Positions 1 through 11,901 of a DNA stretch of 64,000 nt are shown piece by piece (the stretch's first letter is position 1; every line of letters starts with the position of its first letter). The notes beneath the pieces are model-generated. The model was not told the origin of the DNA, did no database searches, and saw only the letters and a program-made list of their open reading frames with translations. The DNA comes from Apostichopus japonicus (taxonomy: Eukaryota; Echinodermata; Holothuroidea; Aspidochirotida; Stichopodidae), in the NCBI RefSeq assembly GCF_037975245.1, contig NC_092571.1, positions 11,803,917-11,867,916 of the forward strand. Direction: 5' to 3'. The position numbers and the translations under genes were made by a program.

Positions 1-175
1 TGACTTAATACCATCTGCCTAAAGAAAGAATAACGTCTGCCAATGCATCCATGAAATGCACAAAAATTAAGAAACTCTTCATCACTTGCTATGAACATGC
101 ATGCTGTATATTACATGGAAATAGTCCCTAAGACTATAGCTAACGGACAACTGGCTCGAAATCTCGCGCAACTTT

Positions 176-182
176 ATATATA

Positions 183-222
<40 letters not shown>

Positions 223-287
223 ATATATATTATAATAAATATATATATATATATATTATAATATTTATATATATATATATATATGAA
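176..287. repeat. (TA)n-rich microsatellite
   Basis: An imperfect run of TA dinucleotides with short interruptions near 218-237 and 256-267. Simple repeat with no further content. Confidence 0.9.
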
Positions 288-1202
288 ATCTTACAATAGA
301 TGAGACTACCAGTGACTTCGTCTAATATATATTTTCGGTACACTGAGGTTCACAAAATTTCTCTAAATTCATGGATGAATTATGGGAAAGAATAAAATTG
401 CTAGTCACTTGAAAATACTCGATCCGACGATGCGAAACCGAAAATGAATTCAAGAGATGATGGAACAATTTTTTTTAAAAGACGAAAAGAAATAATTAAG
501 GGTCATTCACTATCGATCCCAATGTATAACATACATAACATTGCAGAAAGTTGTCAAAAGAACTTTCTTGAGGGTTCCAAACTTATCAAGTTATTCCCTG
601 CAGACAAAATTTAAAAAAACCGGCCGAGTGTCCAAAACTGTCTCCATCATGAACAATGCGAATAGTATGTTAGGTCAGTAGTAAAATGAGTGGTTAACGT
701 TTGAGCATGAATGACCATTCATGCTTTTACTTTCAAACAGATTTCCGGTGACATACTGTCGACCAACCCGTTGCGTTTCACATATGTTTGGACAGAACTA
801 GTATCGCCGACGGTTTTGCTGCACTATATATGGGGAGTCAGTGATGTTGGCCTATATTAAATTTATGGTTAAGTTTGTAACTTTGCAAAGCAACTTTCAC
901 GGCACACCTTAACCTATATATCCATTAAATATAGCATACATATGTATTACACTTTCATATAGCAGTATAGTATAGTGGGGTAACCAGGCATAACCTTCTT
1001 TGCGTATAAGAATTTTGGGCTGCGGTTCAATGGGTTACTTATTATGAGGCTATAATCACCAGCTACATCCGAGCCAATTTCGACAAGAACTGAACAATAA
1101 TCATCTATAGAATACTGCACGATGATATTTTGATCGCATCCATAATTGGGAAGTTAAATATGATTATTAAAGGAACGCAAACAGCTCCTTTAAACGTCGG
1201 AA

Positions 1203-1328
1203 ACTCGCAATGAGACTGCTAGATATTTGGGGCGAGAGGGTACAGGCAGCGGGAGAGGGGAAGGGGGAAGGGGGGACGGTAGTGAATGAGGGTGAGGGCG
1301 GGGAGGGCGTGGCGTGGCGTGGCGTGGA
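1203..1328 (+). repeat. G-rich tract with (GGCGT)n
   Basis: The plus strand is strongly purine/G-rich with many runs of three or more G, ending in about three GGCGT pentamers. It has the layout of a G-quadruplex-forming tract. The 61-codon ORF on the other strand is a by-product of this composition. Confidence 0.6.
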
Positions 1329-1448
1329 TAGGAGGGAAATGCTCATGAACAAGGTTGCTCATTTGTGAAAATTAGGTTTGAGTCTTGTTTCTCACTTATA
1401 CCTATAATTTCACACTCAAATACAATTAAACCAATTGATACTCTATTA

Positions 1449-1825
1449 CAAGGGCGTAGGAACCGGGGGCTGGGGGCGCCAGCCCCCCCCCAGTGAAAAA
1501 TATGGTGGGCGGAAGTATCATTCCGCCCCCCCCCCCCCGCTTCGCAGGTCAGAAAACCCCTTTTTCATTTCCAAATGAGAGAAAAAATATCATTTGGAGC
1601 ACCAAATTGCTTTTAAGGCCAGGTGAAAATGCAAAATTATTTACAAAATGGAGTGGGTGTTGAAGTGTGCTATATTGCACCAAATTGCATCTGAGGCCAC
1701 CTGAAAATGCAAAAAATTTCCAAACAGGAGGGGGACACCCCCTCCCCTTAGACCCCTCCCCCAGGCCGGCCATCAGTCTTCAGCCCACCCCCCCCCCCAC
1801 TCAAAAGTACCTTCCTACGCCACTG
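1449..1825. mobile_element. hAT-type MITE, 377 bp, exact 8-bp TSD
   Basis: Flanked by a perfect direct repeat CTCTATTA at 1441-1448 and 1826-1833. The ends are inverted: left CAAGGGCGTAGGAA, right end read in reverse CAGTGGCGTAGGAA. An 8-bp target duplication with CAGxGGC-type termini is the known signature of hAT DNA transposons. The inside has no transposase reading frame; it holds poly-C runs and two related units (about 1598-1640 and 1675-1725) around the words CACCAAATTGC and TGAAAATGCAAAA. It is therefore non-autonomous. The same terminal type recurs at 8940-9315 and 38123-38497. Confidence 0.85.
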
Positions 1826-2970
1826 CTCTATTATGCATGTTCAAAGTAAGCATATGTCTGATCAAAAGCAAACTTTTGTCGTTAAGTACAATGTCTTGAA
1901 TAATCCTTCAACATTATCGAATTATTATTCCGAGACTAATAAGGCTAACAATATTGTCAAACTATAAGATACACTCATATACTGTTAAACGACAAAATGA
2001 ATGGAAGGAAATCATGATAATAAAAAACAATGCTCGTCTTCCTCTCTGCTTGTAATTACTATACAATAATTAATACTGTAATTAATACTAATATCATTAA
2101 ACAATAATATCTAGACGAGGAAATGTTCAGCACGGCGGATTGAATAATTAATAACCAGCTAAATTACAGATTACAGATTTATGAAGCAATGCCAGATCGA
2201 TGTTTTGATTAATTGCCTAGTGATATTCTAGTAAGGTTTTGTAAAAAAAAAATTAAAAATTAAAAAATTGACATAAATCAGCGATCCATCGAAAACGGAC
2301 GCTTTAAGAGTTCGCTCTTCTATAGAGTCCTAGCATCGTATTTCTGTTGAAGTGTTATGAGAGTAAGATAAATTAACTCTTATAGAGGAAAGAAAACAAT
2401 AAATTAAAGTGTGTGCAGCTCTTCAAGAGTTGTTTCAAAATATTCAGGAAACTTTTCAGCGTTCGGTTTTAAGGTGTTTTTTTTTATCTATAGCACTTGA
2501 TTTTTTTTCTCCCGTAGGACGGACTAATACACACAGCAATCTTTGGTTTTCAAGAAAACACTGGACTGTCCTCGAAAAGCGAAAAGCGATTCAAAAACAT
2601 TGTGAAGTTTGTCCGCATGATAGAATCTGCCTAAGGGACAACAACAGGCAATTTTACCGTTTTTTTTTTTTTTTTTTTTTTTTTGCAATTCAGGAAAGGC
2701 CACAGGGATTGCATATATCTGATATATATACGATTCTCCTAGTTACAGTATACCGCAAAAGAAATATCTTAAAGCAGTACAGCATTCCAGAGTTCCAGTT
2801 CAAATTTATTTCTCATATGGCGTACAGAACTGAAAGTATACTAGTAAAGTAATGAATAAAACTGTGAGGAATGATGACAAATGAAAACAAAACAATGCTG
2901 TTTATCAAAGCTAGTGACCAGTTGGTGCGAAAAGAAAAAATAGGTTCAAACACGAACACAAATAAAGATA

Positions 2971-3026
2971 AATATAAGAATATACATGAATATACATAAA
3001 TATAAGAATATACATGAATACACTTC
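2971..3026. repeat. 28-bp tandem duplication
   Basis: Two consecutive AT-rich units beginning AATATAAGAATATACATGAA, at 2971-2998 and 2999-3026, differing only near the end of the second. Confidence 0.8.
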
Positions 3027-3479
3027 ACATGTCTATAGATTATTTAACAGTTATTGGTATTGCTACACTGTCGGTAATTATGAATTAGTATAGTTTGTAG
3101 ACTCTTTTGAAATGCTTGCAGGGAATTATTTGATTACATTGTGGCAGGGTAGTTTGTGCCTGATGTTGTAAAAATAGTTATTAAGGTGTTAATTTACTAT
3201 GTATAATTTGTACGGTGGGTCACATGGAAAAGATCGTTACTTCGCGTACTATTAGAGGGCTCAATGGTTTAAGTCGGGGTCAGTCACAGAACATACCTTA
3301 CGAATGAGGTTTTTTTTATGAAAAATTGGGGCTAGGGGAGGGGAGGGTAGGGAAGGGGAGTATACCAGGGCAGTAGACTGGGTAAAATCCCTAGGGAGGT
3401 GTAGTTGAGGAACATCAAGATAAATCATGTATTGTCCAAATGGAATTATTTTATTTGTTTTTTATGTTCGTATATATAC

Positions 3480-3690
3480 CAGAGCCCTTTTTAGTGGAGG
3501 AGGGGTGGAAGCCATTTCCCACACAGGGGGAACATCATGACACTATCTAAGAGGAGCGCCACCATTAGTTGGCGCGTAGCGTAGCAAGGAAATGTTTGCC
3601 AAAAGTGCCTCTCATGTTGCCGGAAAGGCCACGCACTTCCCAGGCCTTGTAAGTTGCATCTAAACAGTCTTTATTTTGAGATATCATGTT
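3480..3690. mobile_element. fragment of hAT-like MITE family
   Basis: Shares with 40640-40850 the blocks GAGCGCCACCATTAGTTGGC, AAATG/AGTGCCTC and CTTCCCAGGCCTTGTAAGTT, in the same order. The centre holds the GCGCCAAC...GGTGGCGC pairing also seen at 8940-9315 and 52348-52620. Ends and target duplication were not found, so this is a partial copy. Confidence 0.6.
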
Positions 3691-4668
3691 TTAACAATGT
3701 AAAATTCCAAAAGAAAAGGTGAATTAGAAGAAAAAAGTTATTCGGCAAAGTCACTTCGTATAGGGGCAAACTTAGGACTTTAAATTACTTCATCATCTCT
3801 GCTTTATTCAATGTTTTATTTATACACAAATAATTGAAGATATATTAAAGGACGCTATATAGGGCATTCTGATGGTAGCGGTAGCCTATATATATGCTGA
3901 GCGGAAGCCATATGGGGAATTTAGGTGTAAATTGATTGTTAGGTTTGTGTTATCATTATTTGTTTTACCTGTCAAAAGGGGGCCTACTGGGGGGGGGGGG
4001 ATAAGCTGAGTGCATGGTGGGCCGTGCGGGGGAATGGGGATCGCGGTCCCCTTAGTTAGTATGTTAAAAAATGCCCTGGTATATACGTATTTTTTATTAA
4101 AACTTTGGGCACTGATAAAGGGGCTAAAAATAAAATTGATAAGCCTACATGAAACACCCATAGACGTAATAAATATATTTATGAACAGTGTTTTTTCACA
4201 TTGGACTGCTACACTGTTCACGCAGGTTAAGTCTTAGGAGCTCTCAGTACGTTTAATATTATTCTAACAAAATTCTTATAAAACCAAAAAAAAAACGCAC
4301 GGTCATCGCAGCTGCGATCGTGCATATACTTGATGAGTGGTTAAAATAAACCTTGTGTTCTTTTTGAACGCCATTCCTGCATTACGTGCCTAGAATCTTG
4401 AGGTTGCACACTACTGCCTAATGAAATCAAAAGAAATGATATGAAAATTTCGCTAAAACTAACTGAAATAGCGCATACTGTCCAGGCGTTCACATTATCG
4501 TAGTCCTACTTTCATTTAGTAAGTGGAAATCTCATGGGGCAGCTTCCCCATGCTCCCCCCCCCCCTTCCACCTCCCGCAGGTTACGACCATGTATAGGCC
4601 TACTACTGGCATAAGTAACCTAAGTGTGATAATGTAAGAAAAAGGAAAGTTAAACAAAGATTAATTAC

Positions 4669-4903
4669 CCGATAGTAATGACACAACAGCTGCCAATAGA
4701 AAGGAAAATACGACGGCTGGGCCAGCCGTAGTCTTGGCGACATCTCCTGCAAGAACATAGATTCCTACACCGAGTGTACTTCCAATTCCAATAGCGGTCA
4801 GATCTACCAGACCTAAACATTTAGCTAAGCCGTCTGCGCCCGTATCAATATCACCCGTCTTTCGAGTCCGTCCCAAACGTTTCCAGAATGATAAACACGC
4901 CAT
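4669..4903 (-). CDS. slc7a: cationic amino acid transporter (SLC7/CAT family), N-terminal exon
   Basis: The minus-strand ATG at 4903-4901 opens about 78 codons that read into the first membrane helices of the CAT subfamily of APC-superfamily transporters, which carry arginine, lysine and ornithine across membranes. A short hydrophilic N-terminus (about residues 1-28) is followed by LAKCLGLVDLTAIGIGSTLG and then GVGIYVLAG, the glycine-rich first transmembrane segment that in this family takes part in substrate binding. AGPAVVFSFLLAAVVSLLSG begins the second helix. The exon ends at 4669 with donor G|GTAATT in phase 1, so the rest of a protein normally over 600 residues lies beyond it at lower coordinates; I found no second exon here, so the introns are long. 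The subtype (A1-A4 or A14) cannot be told from this exon. Family assignment is secure; the start codon is likely but not proven. Confidence 0.85.
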
Positions 4904-7160
4904 GATTACTGATAACTTTACAATGCAGGTACTTCGTGTGTCGGGCTTCCTTTTGTATGGTGTAGAAAATAGTGCAACATATGCCGGGCTATGACTTGCA
5001 CGATCTTCTTAATAACTTCACTTCTGCTGCAAGCATGCAGTTGGTGTTGTGTATATAGGTTATTTACTAGCGCTTGAATAATTGACAGTGCTACAACGGA
5101 CACGGGCAAACCTTTTGCTATGACATCAAAAGCAAAGCATGAAGGTTACTGTACTGAAACGCTGGCACCCGCCCATTGCATGGGAACATGCGAGAAAATT
5201 ACACCGCAGTCTGTATTCCACATGCACAGTGAACGCTGGTTTGTTGACAGCTTTAAGCCTATCGTTATGTTTGGCGGTATATTTAAAAGTTTCTTATACA
5301 TAGGCCTATATGTAAGCTATTTACAGTTAGCTAGGCTTCCAATGCATGATATGAACCTATACAAGTAAAGCCTTTCAACAATAGTTCTAGAATAACGGTA
5401 TCCATGCACGCTCATATACTTTTATGCGGGTACGAGAAGTATCAGTTTTCCTATCGCTTGTAGTTAACAATATGCCATTACACTTTTGACCTTTTTTTAT
5501 GTAATACTTAAAAATTAGTAAAAATACTAAACAATATTTGTAATAAATACTAAGCATTTATAAAGCTTTGTTGAATTCTCTAGATATTGATAATTGAAAT
5601 TTCACAGTTTGTACCATAAGTGAACTTGAGGCAAGCAGGTGTGATGTCATAGTTGAACACTGACAGCAAAGTGTTTTGTTTTCCCTTATGCGGTTTAACT
5701 TTATCGTTTTTACCTTGGATTGGACAGGTTTTCCAGTTTCGTTGAAAGAAAAGTTAAGTTTTCAATACCACCAATGACTGTTGGATATTCATATATGTTA
5801 ATGCATCCCAATTTTGAAGGAGAAATTGGATTAAACATTTTGAAGAAAAATATAAAACAAATTTGTCATTGTGCTTCTATGGCATCACTCCTGTTTGCTT
5901 CAAGTTCACTTTTGGTAGTAAACGTGCCAACTTCAAAAGTTGTTATCTCGAAAGCTGAGGAGTATGAATTGAATGTAAATTTCAATATGATGATTAACGT
6001 TTGTTTATCCAAGCTAAGACGCATTCTCAGAATCTTGCAAAAAGTCAAGGTTAATGAGAGGTTAATGAAATGAATTCGATTCGATCATTAACATTTCGTC
6101 ACCAGTGGACAATTTTCAAAGTAGGAACAATTACCATTAAATAAGTTTAAAGGCGTTCAATTTGTGAATTTTTATTAACGAGTATTCGATATTTCCAATC
6201 CCCCTCCCATCCTCACGAAGAAAAATTAACCTTATTGATATCAAATGGAGCATAGTGTGGCATATTTAGACCATAAATTAGTTCTATAATTAGATCTACA
6301 GAACATAATAATTAATATATGCAATATAAAATAAAGAGTGACGCCATCGTTATTGATTACCTTTGATACAGACAATATTCATAATTAATGAATACACGAT
6401 GGTACGTTTTGACATTTGCACACCGTAGGCCTAATTAACGGTCGCTATCGTAAGACCGTATCTGTTAACTCGATTCTAACCATTCTGAAAGGACGCCATC
6501 AATTTCTAAACAGAACGTATAACATCATGAGATGCGCCCACAGTATCATGACACTGGTGTTTACTGTGGGCCGATCATGTGGATATGTTCGGTCGCATCT
6601 TCGAGGTGAACATATAAAATGGCACACAGCAACGACACGAATCATCGAAATTGTTTTTAGTTTCGTGTGCTCTTTAACATATATTAAATGTTCTCAAATA
6701 ATTTCATACATTGAACGTTACCAAGATAAGAATATGTGCTTCAAAATCGAACAATGAGTTCGGTCACTATTTTCAGAGGTTGCGTCTATGGGAGGCCATA
6801 CGGGAAATACAAAAAATATTAATAATTCTATTTGATGCAGGTATTAATTCTATTTCATTCCGGTATATGAAGCTGCATGGTGATTGACTGCGAATTAATG
6901 CCGGTATTAAATAGAATTAATACAGGTACAAATTTAATTCGTATGGACAATTGAACTTTATCAGTGATGAGGAGGGGTGGGAACATGGCGATGTAAATTG
7001 GTTCCCCACCATTGTTACCTCAGAATCTTATCCGAGAATGAAGACGTGAGGTCGGGGATGAGGGAAGGGGCGAGCAGTGAAACTTTCATTGCTTCCATAT
7101 TATAACAAGCTTCCTAATTGGCCCTATGATAGGTTTTAGTCCCTCTGACTGTGCCCTTTT
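4904..7160. other. non-coding stretch upstream of the transporter exon
   Basis: It should contain the promoter or 5' untranslated exon of the minus-strand transporter, but I see no convincing TATA box or splice acceptor. Open frames at 5720-6073 (117 codons) and 6416-6757 (113 codons) are AT-rich, lack recognisable domains and are treated as chance. Confidence 0.4.
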
Positions 7161-7167
7161 TTTCCAA

Positions 7168-7232
7168 CTGGATGATCAGTTGGTAGAGCACAGATCTTGT
7201 AATTCAAAAGTTCACTTATTCCAATTCTGCTC
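7168..7232 (+). repeat. tRNA-Thr-derived fragment (SINE head or tRNA pseudogene)
   Basis: The block GATCAGTTGGTAGAGCA is a good Pol III A box/D arm, and CTTGTAA gives a Thr(TGT) anticodon loop. The anticodon stem and the T arm (CTTATTCCAATTC) no longer pair well. It is a decayed tRNA-derived sequence, not a functional tRNA. Confidence 0.55.
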
Positions 7233-7390
7233 TGTTTAAAAGCAATGTCTTTGCTCTTTCAAAATGTCATGGAATCTTATCTTTTCCCGGTCTTAATTTA
7301 CCGGAAACGACGACAAACGAAGGCAGATAGATCAAACTGATGTCGCTATACCTGAATGACGATGGTGGACAACTTTTCGTGGTCCGTCAT

Positions 7391-7933
7391 GTAGCATACG
7401 CCAAATGAAAGCCCCCATTGACTTACTAACTAAATCTGTGGAAGTAATGTGGCCTCTAAAGCCTTGTGGTAGCATACTCCTATTAGCGTCTATATCAATC
7501 CACCCAAATGTTCTCCTTCAGAAAAAGTGCCAATTAGAAGCAGGAGAACAACTTTTTCCGCTATGTTATCAATTGGGATCTACATTTATGTTACTTGGAT
7601 GTTAAAGAGCATGAATGGAAGTACATGCGGTGCAAAATTTGGGTCAATTGAGACAATTTTATACCAGTTTAGCCCTCCCAGGAGCAGCGTACGAAAATTG
7701 TTTGCGACTGAGTAAAGAGGTTTGTTTACAAGTGACGAAAACTTCAGGCTCTTGTAGCAAAATTCTGCATGGTCATGATACAAATAATTGATAGTGCCAA
7801 TGAAAGGCCATCTTGTCAGCTATCCAGTGATGGGTAGCGTTTAGCTCGTGAGAACTTTTATCTAGACTTAGGGACCACATTACTTTTGTAAGATAGTGTG
7901 TAAGTCAATGGTGCTTTTAATGGGCGTATGCTA
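7391..7933. mobile_element. MITE with long terminal inverted repeats, 543 bp
   Basis: The left end starts GTAGCATACGCCAAATGAAA and continues CCATTGACTTACTAACTAAA ... AAGTAATGTGG. The right end in reverse reads GTAGCATACGCCCATTAAAA, then CCATTGACTTAC ... AAGTAATGTGG. The inverted repeats run about 70-75 bp with scattered mismatches. No transposase frame is present inside, so it is non-autonomous. Its superfamily is not clear and I did not find a clean target duplication. Part of the same terminal repeat recurs at 21808-21840. Confidence 0.75.
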
Positions 7934-8166
7934 CCTTATAAAAGGTTATGCCTCACAGGATGGCTGATATGTTGGCCATCTTTTGAAGCGAATTTTAGAG
8001 CACAAAGTTTATTGTCAATGTTGTAAACAAGCCTCTTATTCACCAGTAAATCCAACTCTGGTCAGAGCTTATTACTAATTCCGACAATGGATTGCGTTAA
8101 AGATTTTAATAAATTGGACAACCGTTTCGACTGTCATGACTTTAGCGAAGAAATCACTCTCATAAT

Positions 8167-8406
8167 AGTGTTAGCTGAGTGGTTAACGCCGGTGCCTTCC
8201 AATCATAAGGTCCCGAGTTCGAGTCCCTTCAAGATTAATGTATGTCGTCCAGTTACAGAGTTGTTGACGATTGACAATTCATAATAATGGACGTTAAATA
8301 TGAATGTAAGAGACTGACTTCGGTCAGCTTGCGGCTTTGATAAGCCAATGATGGCTTCTTCGCGAATTCCTGCTTGCAGGAGGATCTAATATACATACAT
8401 ACATAC
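8167..8406 (+). mobile_element. tRNA-derived SINE, copy 1
   Basis: The head has a Pol III A box (TTAGCTGAGTGGTTAACGCC) and a B box (GAGTTCGAGTCCC) at Pol III spacing. The body continues through ATGGACGTTAAATATG, AAGAGACTGACTTCGG and CTTGCGGCTTTGATAAGCCA and ends in a short TACA repeat. The whole unit is repeated in reverse at 35901-36122, so it is a mobile family. Anticodon-stem pairing is poor, so I do not name the parent tRNA. Confidence 0.85.
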
Positions 8407-8536
8407 ACCCATATAAACATACCTACAAGACGCGTCCGGATCGATGTTCTATTATTACCCTGGAGTGATAACAAAGGGCAGATAACAGCAGTTGATCTGA
8501 TCCTGATCTAGCTTAAAAGGCACTCTAGAAACAGAA

Positions 8537-9965
8537 AGCATCAAACATGAATGACCTCCAGCCTGTATAGCTTTGACCTCGGTTGTTTTCAAATCATGTG
8601 AATGTCTAGTCTAGTCTTATCCCAATTAAAGAATGCAGTGAGGACTTTATGGATCCTTTTCAGTTTGCATACAGGAGTGACAGAAGTTGTGAAGATGTTA
8701 TTTTAACAGTTATCGACAGTGTAACTTCCCATCTAGTAGTAACTCAACAAGAATAATGTTCTTTAACTTTTCGTCGGCCTTCAACATAATCCAGTCACAT
8801 TATGTTGGCATATGCTATTGGCGATGTGGCCCCAATCATAATGACCACCTGGACCCTGAATTACCTAACCTCCTTTTCCCAGTTCGTGTGGCTACAATCA
8901 ATATTCTTCAGACATCGTGAGTTCCCTGCAGCACAGGAGCAGTGGCCGAGCGTCCATATAGTCAGGGGGCGAATGCCCCCCCCCCCCCCTGACGGACTCA
9001 AATGGACTGCTGGCGCCCTTTTTAACTTTTTACCACGTTTTACTTATTCGCGATTATTTACTACTTTATTGCACTCTCATCTACCTATTGACATTTGTCA
9101 CATTTTGTTGGCGATGACACCTATTTATTCTTCGTTTATCTGCAAATTAGCAAGGCCAGGAAAGGGTAATTTCCGGCGATCTAGGAAGTATCTTTACTCA
9201 AAAAAATTCTGTACGCTCCGCGCCAACCTGTGGTGGCGCTCCGCTTAGATAGTGTCGAAAGCGCCCCTACAGACCATTCTCGCCCCCTTGACCAATACCC
9301 CTAGCTCCGCCACTGCACAGGAGCACCCGAGGCACATGTAGTTATAGCGCCTTTCCTGTTTAGCCTACACACATCAGACTGTAAGGTATGATGGAACCAA
9401 TTCGTGCCAGTGTTGTGAAGTTTTTCGATGACACTACAATGATTGGACTGATCACTTCTGATGATTCTTCACTGTATTCAAATGAGTAAAATAAAATTTG
9501 TGGACTATTCCAATAGTAATTTTCTCCAACTGAACGCCAGTAAACCTAAGGAAATAGTTATTGATTCCAGGACCGACAAATGCCTGCCTGACTCTATTGT
9601 CATTTCCGAGTCTCCTGTTGAACGGGTTCATTATTATAAGAAGTTAGGGGGGGGGGGGTTATAAACGACAAACTCAGTTGGTCAGATAACGTAGATCTAA
9701 TCATGTAGAAGCTATAAATTCTCACCTTTACTGTTTGAGGAAATTGAAATCATTTCACTCTTGATCATACTCTGTTATCACTAATTTTTCGTTCGGTTAT
9801 TATCATGATTTCCATTTCAAGTATTGGCAGCGATGCTGAACAGGATAAGAGGAAAATTAATGGGATAATTAAGAAGTCTGAATATCTGATTTGGAATCAC
9901 TTAACTGCCCAGACTGAACTCATTATTCTATCACTCCTGCCTCCAATGTATGCTTCGTTCTGTTT
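8537..9965 (+). mobile_element. decayed non-LTR retrotransposon (CR1/L2/Rex-like LINE), RT domain
   Basis: Read with frame changes, the plus strand gives reverse-transcriptase landmarks in order: a NDxxPVALTSVVFK-like block (8548-8600), DPFQFAYRS (8652-8678), FFNFSSAFN (8759-8785), FFDDTTMIG (9421-9447) and LNASKPKEIVID (about 9531-9566). These match the fingers and palm of CR1/L2/Rex-type LINEs. The palm motif A aspartate is replaced by asparagine and there are stops and frameshifts, so it is dead. A hAT-type MITE (8940-9315) interrupts it between motifs A and C. Neither a 5' ORF nor a clear 3' end is visible. The clade is judged from motif spelling only. Confidence 0.75.
8940..9315. mobile_element. 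hAT-type MITE nested in the LINE, 376 bp, exact 8-bp TSD
   Basis: The termini are CAGTGGCCGAGC and, in reverse from the right end, CAGTGGCGGAGC. The flanks are a perfect 8-bp duplication CACAGGAG at 8932-8939 and 9316-9323. Removing the insert restores a LINE reading across the junction. The interior has a C run and the block CTCCGCGCCAAC...GGTGGCGCTCCGC shared with 52348-52620. No transposase is encoded. The 148-codon frame at 8802-9248 is a chimera of LINE and insert and is not a gene. Confidence 0.9.
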
Positions 9966-10049
9966 TGGATGACTAAGCTCACCCCCGTTGCATGATGATC
10001 TCTCTGGGCGAGTTATTGGTCGAAGGGGGAAGGATGATAATCCCAGCTG

Positions 10050-10212
<163 letters not shown>

Positions 10213-11322
10213 TATATTACATATCTGCATAATAACTAGTTTGACAGTCTTAGTCAACGTCATTTTCAACTGTTAGCGAAGTCAACCATTGATAGCACTA
10301 TTAACATGTTGGTATAGTATGTCAACGGGTTTAAGCAAATACGACTTCACAGGGACAATCCAAACATAGACATTAGAAAATCGCTTCTCTTTCTAATGAT
10401 CAAACTCACAGAAATTACTGTAAAGATTAATGTCCAATGAGCATTTTTGCATCTTTCAGGCCAATAGGAAGTAGTGTCCAAAGGCGTATGGCATGATCGC
10501 CGATTAGTTGACAGGTAGATTTGCAGACTTTTGAATCATTGCATAAGGAAAGAGTAGCGTCATGAACGAGACAATGTTTTCACATGATCCAACTTTATAT
10601 TCATTAACATTATGTTACCAGTCCTCCCCTTCCCCTCCCCCCCCCCCCCATTCCTCCCTCATCAATTTGGACTTCTTATGAACGATATGAGACAGGATTC
10701 CGAAGACAAAAGTAGACAGATAAAATTACAACCAAAAACTATTGTACAGTTCTTGTATAGTTTTATGAGTGTTCTTTGCCTGATGGGTCCCAATAGGACT
10801 ACACCGGTCTGGGAGTGGAATTTTGCTGGTGTGTTGATCTTTATTAATTTAATATATATCTGTCATACCATTTGCTATTATATTTAAGACGTGAACGATA
10901 TTGTTACATAATTACATGTTGTTATACCTGAATTCGTGCTTTGTGTCATTCTCGCAAATTTAGTCACGCAAATTATATAGTAAAGGTATACTCTTTGTGC
11001 CTATGGCTTAATTGTCGTTGCAAATCATCCGCGAGGGGTGGCGCTGTATGTGATAGGTTGGTAGAGTTCCTCTATAAAGGAACTCTATAGGTTGGTATAT
11101 AATACTGACATCTACGGCTCTGTAGGTACGTACAGCCACTGTACAGACAGAGCAGTGAACTGTGTGACCGTGCTCAAGTGATGGCGCTCGTCTACTCAGC
11201 TTTTGCATCTATTCACAGCCGTGTATCGGTAGGTAGATGGCTCCTATAGGTTGAACCATGGACTACTAATGTATAAGTCAACAGCTGTTGCAACTAATTA
11301 AACCCCGTAGTAACATTAAATG
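10213..11322. other. non-coding stretch
   Basis: Nothing recognised as coding. A short hairpin around AGAGTTCC...GGAACTCT (11067-11090) is flanked by direct repeats of ATAGGTTGGTA. Confidence 0.4.
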
Positions 11323-11324
11323 TT

Positions 11325-11372
11325 GTGCTCTTCAACCTTTTGGCTAAGATCTTGTCTAGTATCTGTTTTAAA
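11325..11372 (+). pseudogene. U2 snRNA-derived fragment (5' domain)
   Basis: The plus strand holds CCTTTTGGCTAAGATC followed, at the proper distance, by TAGTATCTGTT. These are the near-invariant 5' sequences of U2 spliceosomal RNA, including the region that pairs with U6 and with the intron branch point. The branch-recognition GUAGUA reads CTAGTA here. After about 50 nt the similarity stops: no Sm site and no 3' stem-loops are recognisable. Full-length U2 is close to 190 nt, so this is best taken as a 3'-truncated copy. A divergent functional variant is unlikely. Confidence 0.7.
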
Positions 11373-11698
11373 GATACATAGTGGGTATAGTTCACTCACA
11401 GGCCTTTAACCTGATCATGTGTAGTAGTACCTGACATGCTTTCCAAGGGACTCGTGATATACATTTGACGGGAATACCGTCATAATCATACGGTTGCGGT
11501 CTCGATGTAGAGGCTTCTCTGGTCGAGAGTGTACCAGCTTGTTTGGTATTCGTGCCTAGGCACTATCTTGGGTGATGATGTTTAATTAAAACTTAACTTA
11601 TTCATGCACGTTAAAGGCCTATGCCTAGTAAGTTATGTAACAACGCATTCAACGCACAGAATGGCTCAATACGTTCTTTTACTCCTAAATTTGCTGAC

Positions 11699-11730
11699 CA
11701 GTCAGTCAGTCAGTTAGTCAGTCAGTCAGA
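11699..11730. repeat. (CAGT)n microsatellite
   Basis: About eight CAGT tetramers with one TAGT variant. Confidence 0.9.
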
Positions 11731-11901
11731 CAAACTACCACTTCACGGTTAACACGTACCCACGCGTATAATAGTCACTCTGATACACTTCCCTGCGCAA
11801 TTTCCTATAAAATATTCTCCGTTACCAACTTTATGATAAAGAACCCTCTCCTCTCACCCTTGACCATAACTTTCCCTGTATCTATATTACATGCTTACTG
11901 A

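Larger units (their letters stand above)
1..1440. other. non-coding, AT-rich stretch
   Basis: No coding exon recognised. It holds a TA microsatellite near the left end and a G-rich tract at 1203-1328. If the transporter exon at 4669-4903 is a first coding exon, this is probably intronic to that minus-strand gene (inference). Confidence 0.5.
1834..4668. other. non-coding stretch, probably transporter intron
   Basis: No exon recognised on either strand. It carries a 28-bp tandem duplication at 2971-3026, a MITE fragment near 3480-3690 and G/C homopolymers (3990-4000, 4555-4566). Because the minus-strand donor lies at 4668/4667, the right part should be the first intron of the transporter gene (inference). 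Confidence 0.45.

Noticed and set aside
8802-9248. 148-codon plus-strand frame
   Set aside because: It joins decayed LINE sequence to an inserted MITE across the insertion point.
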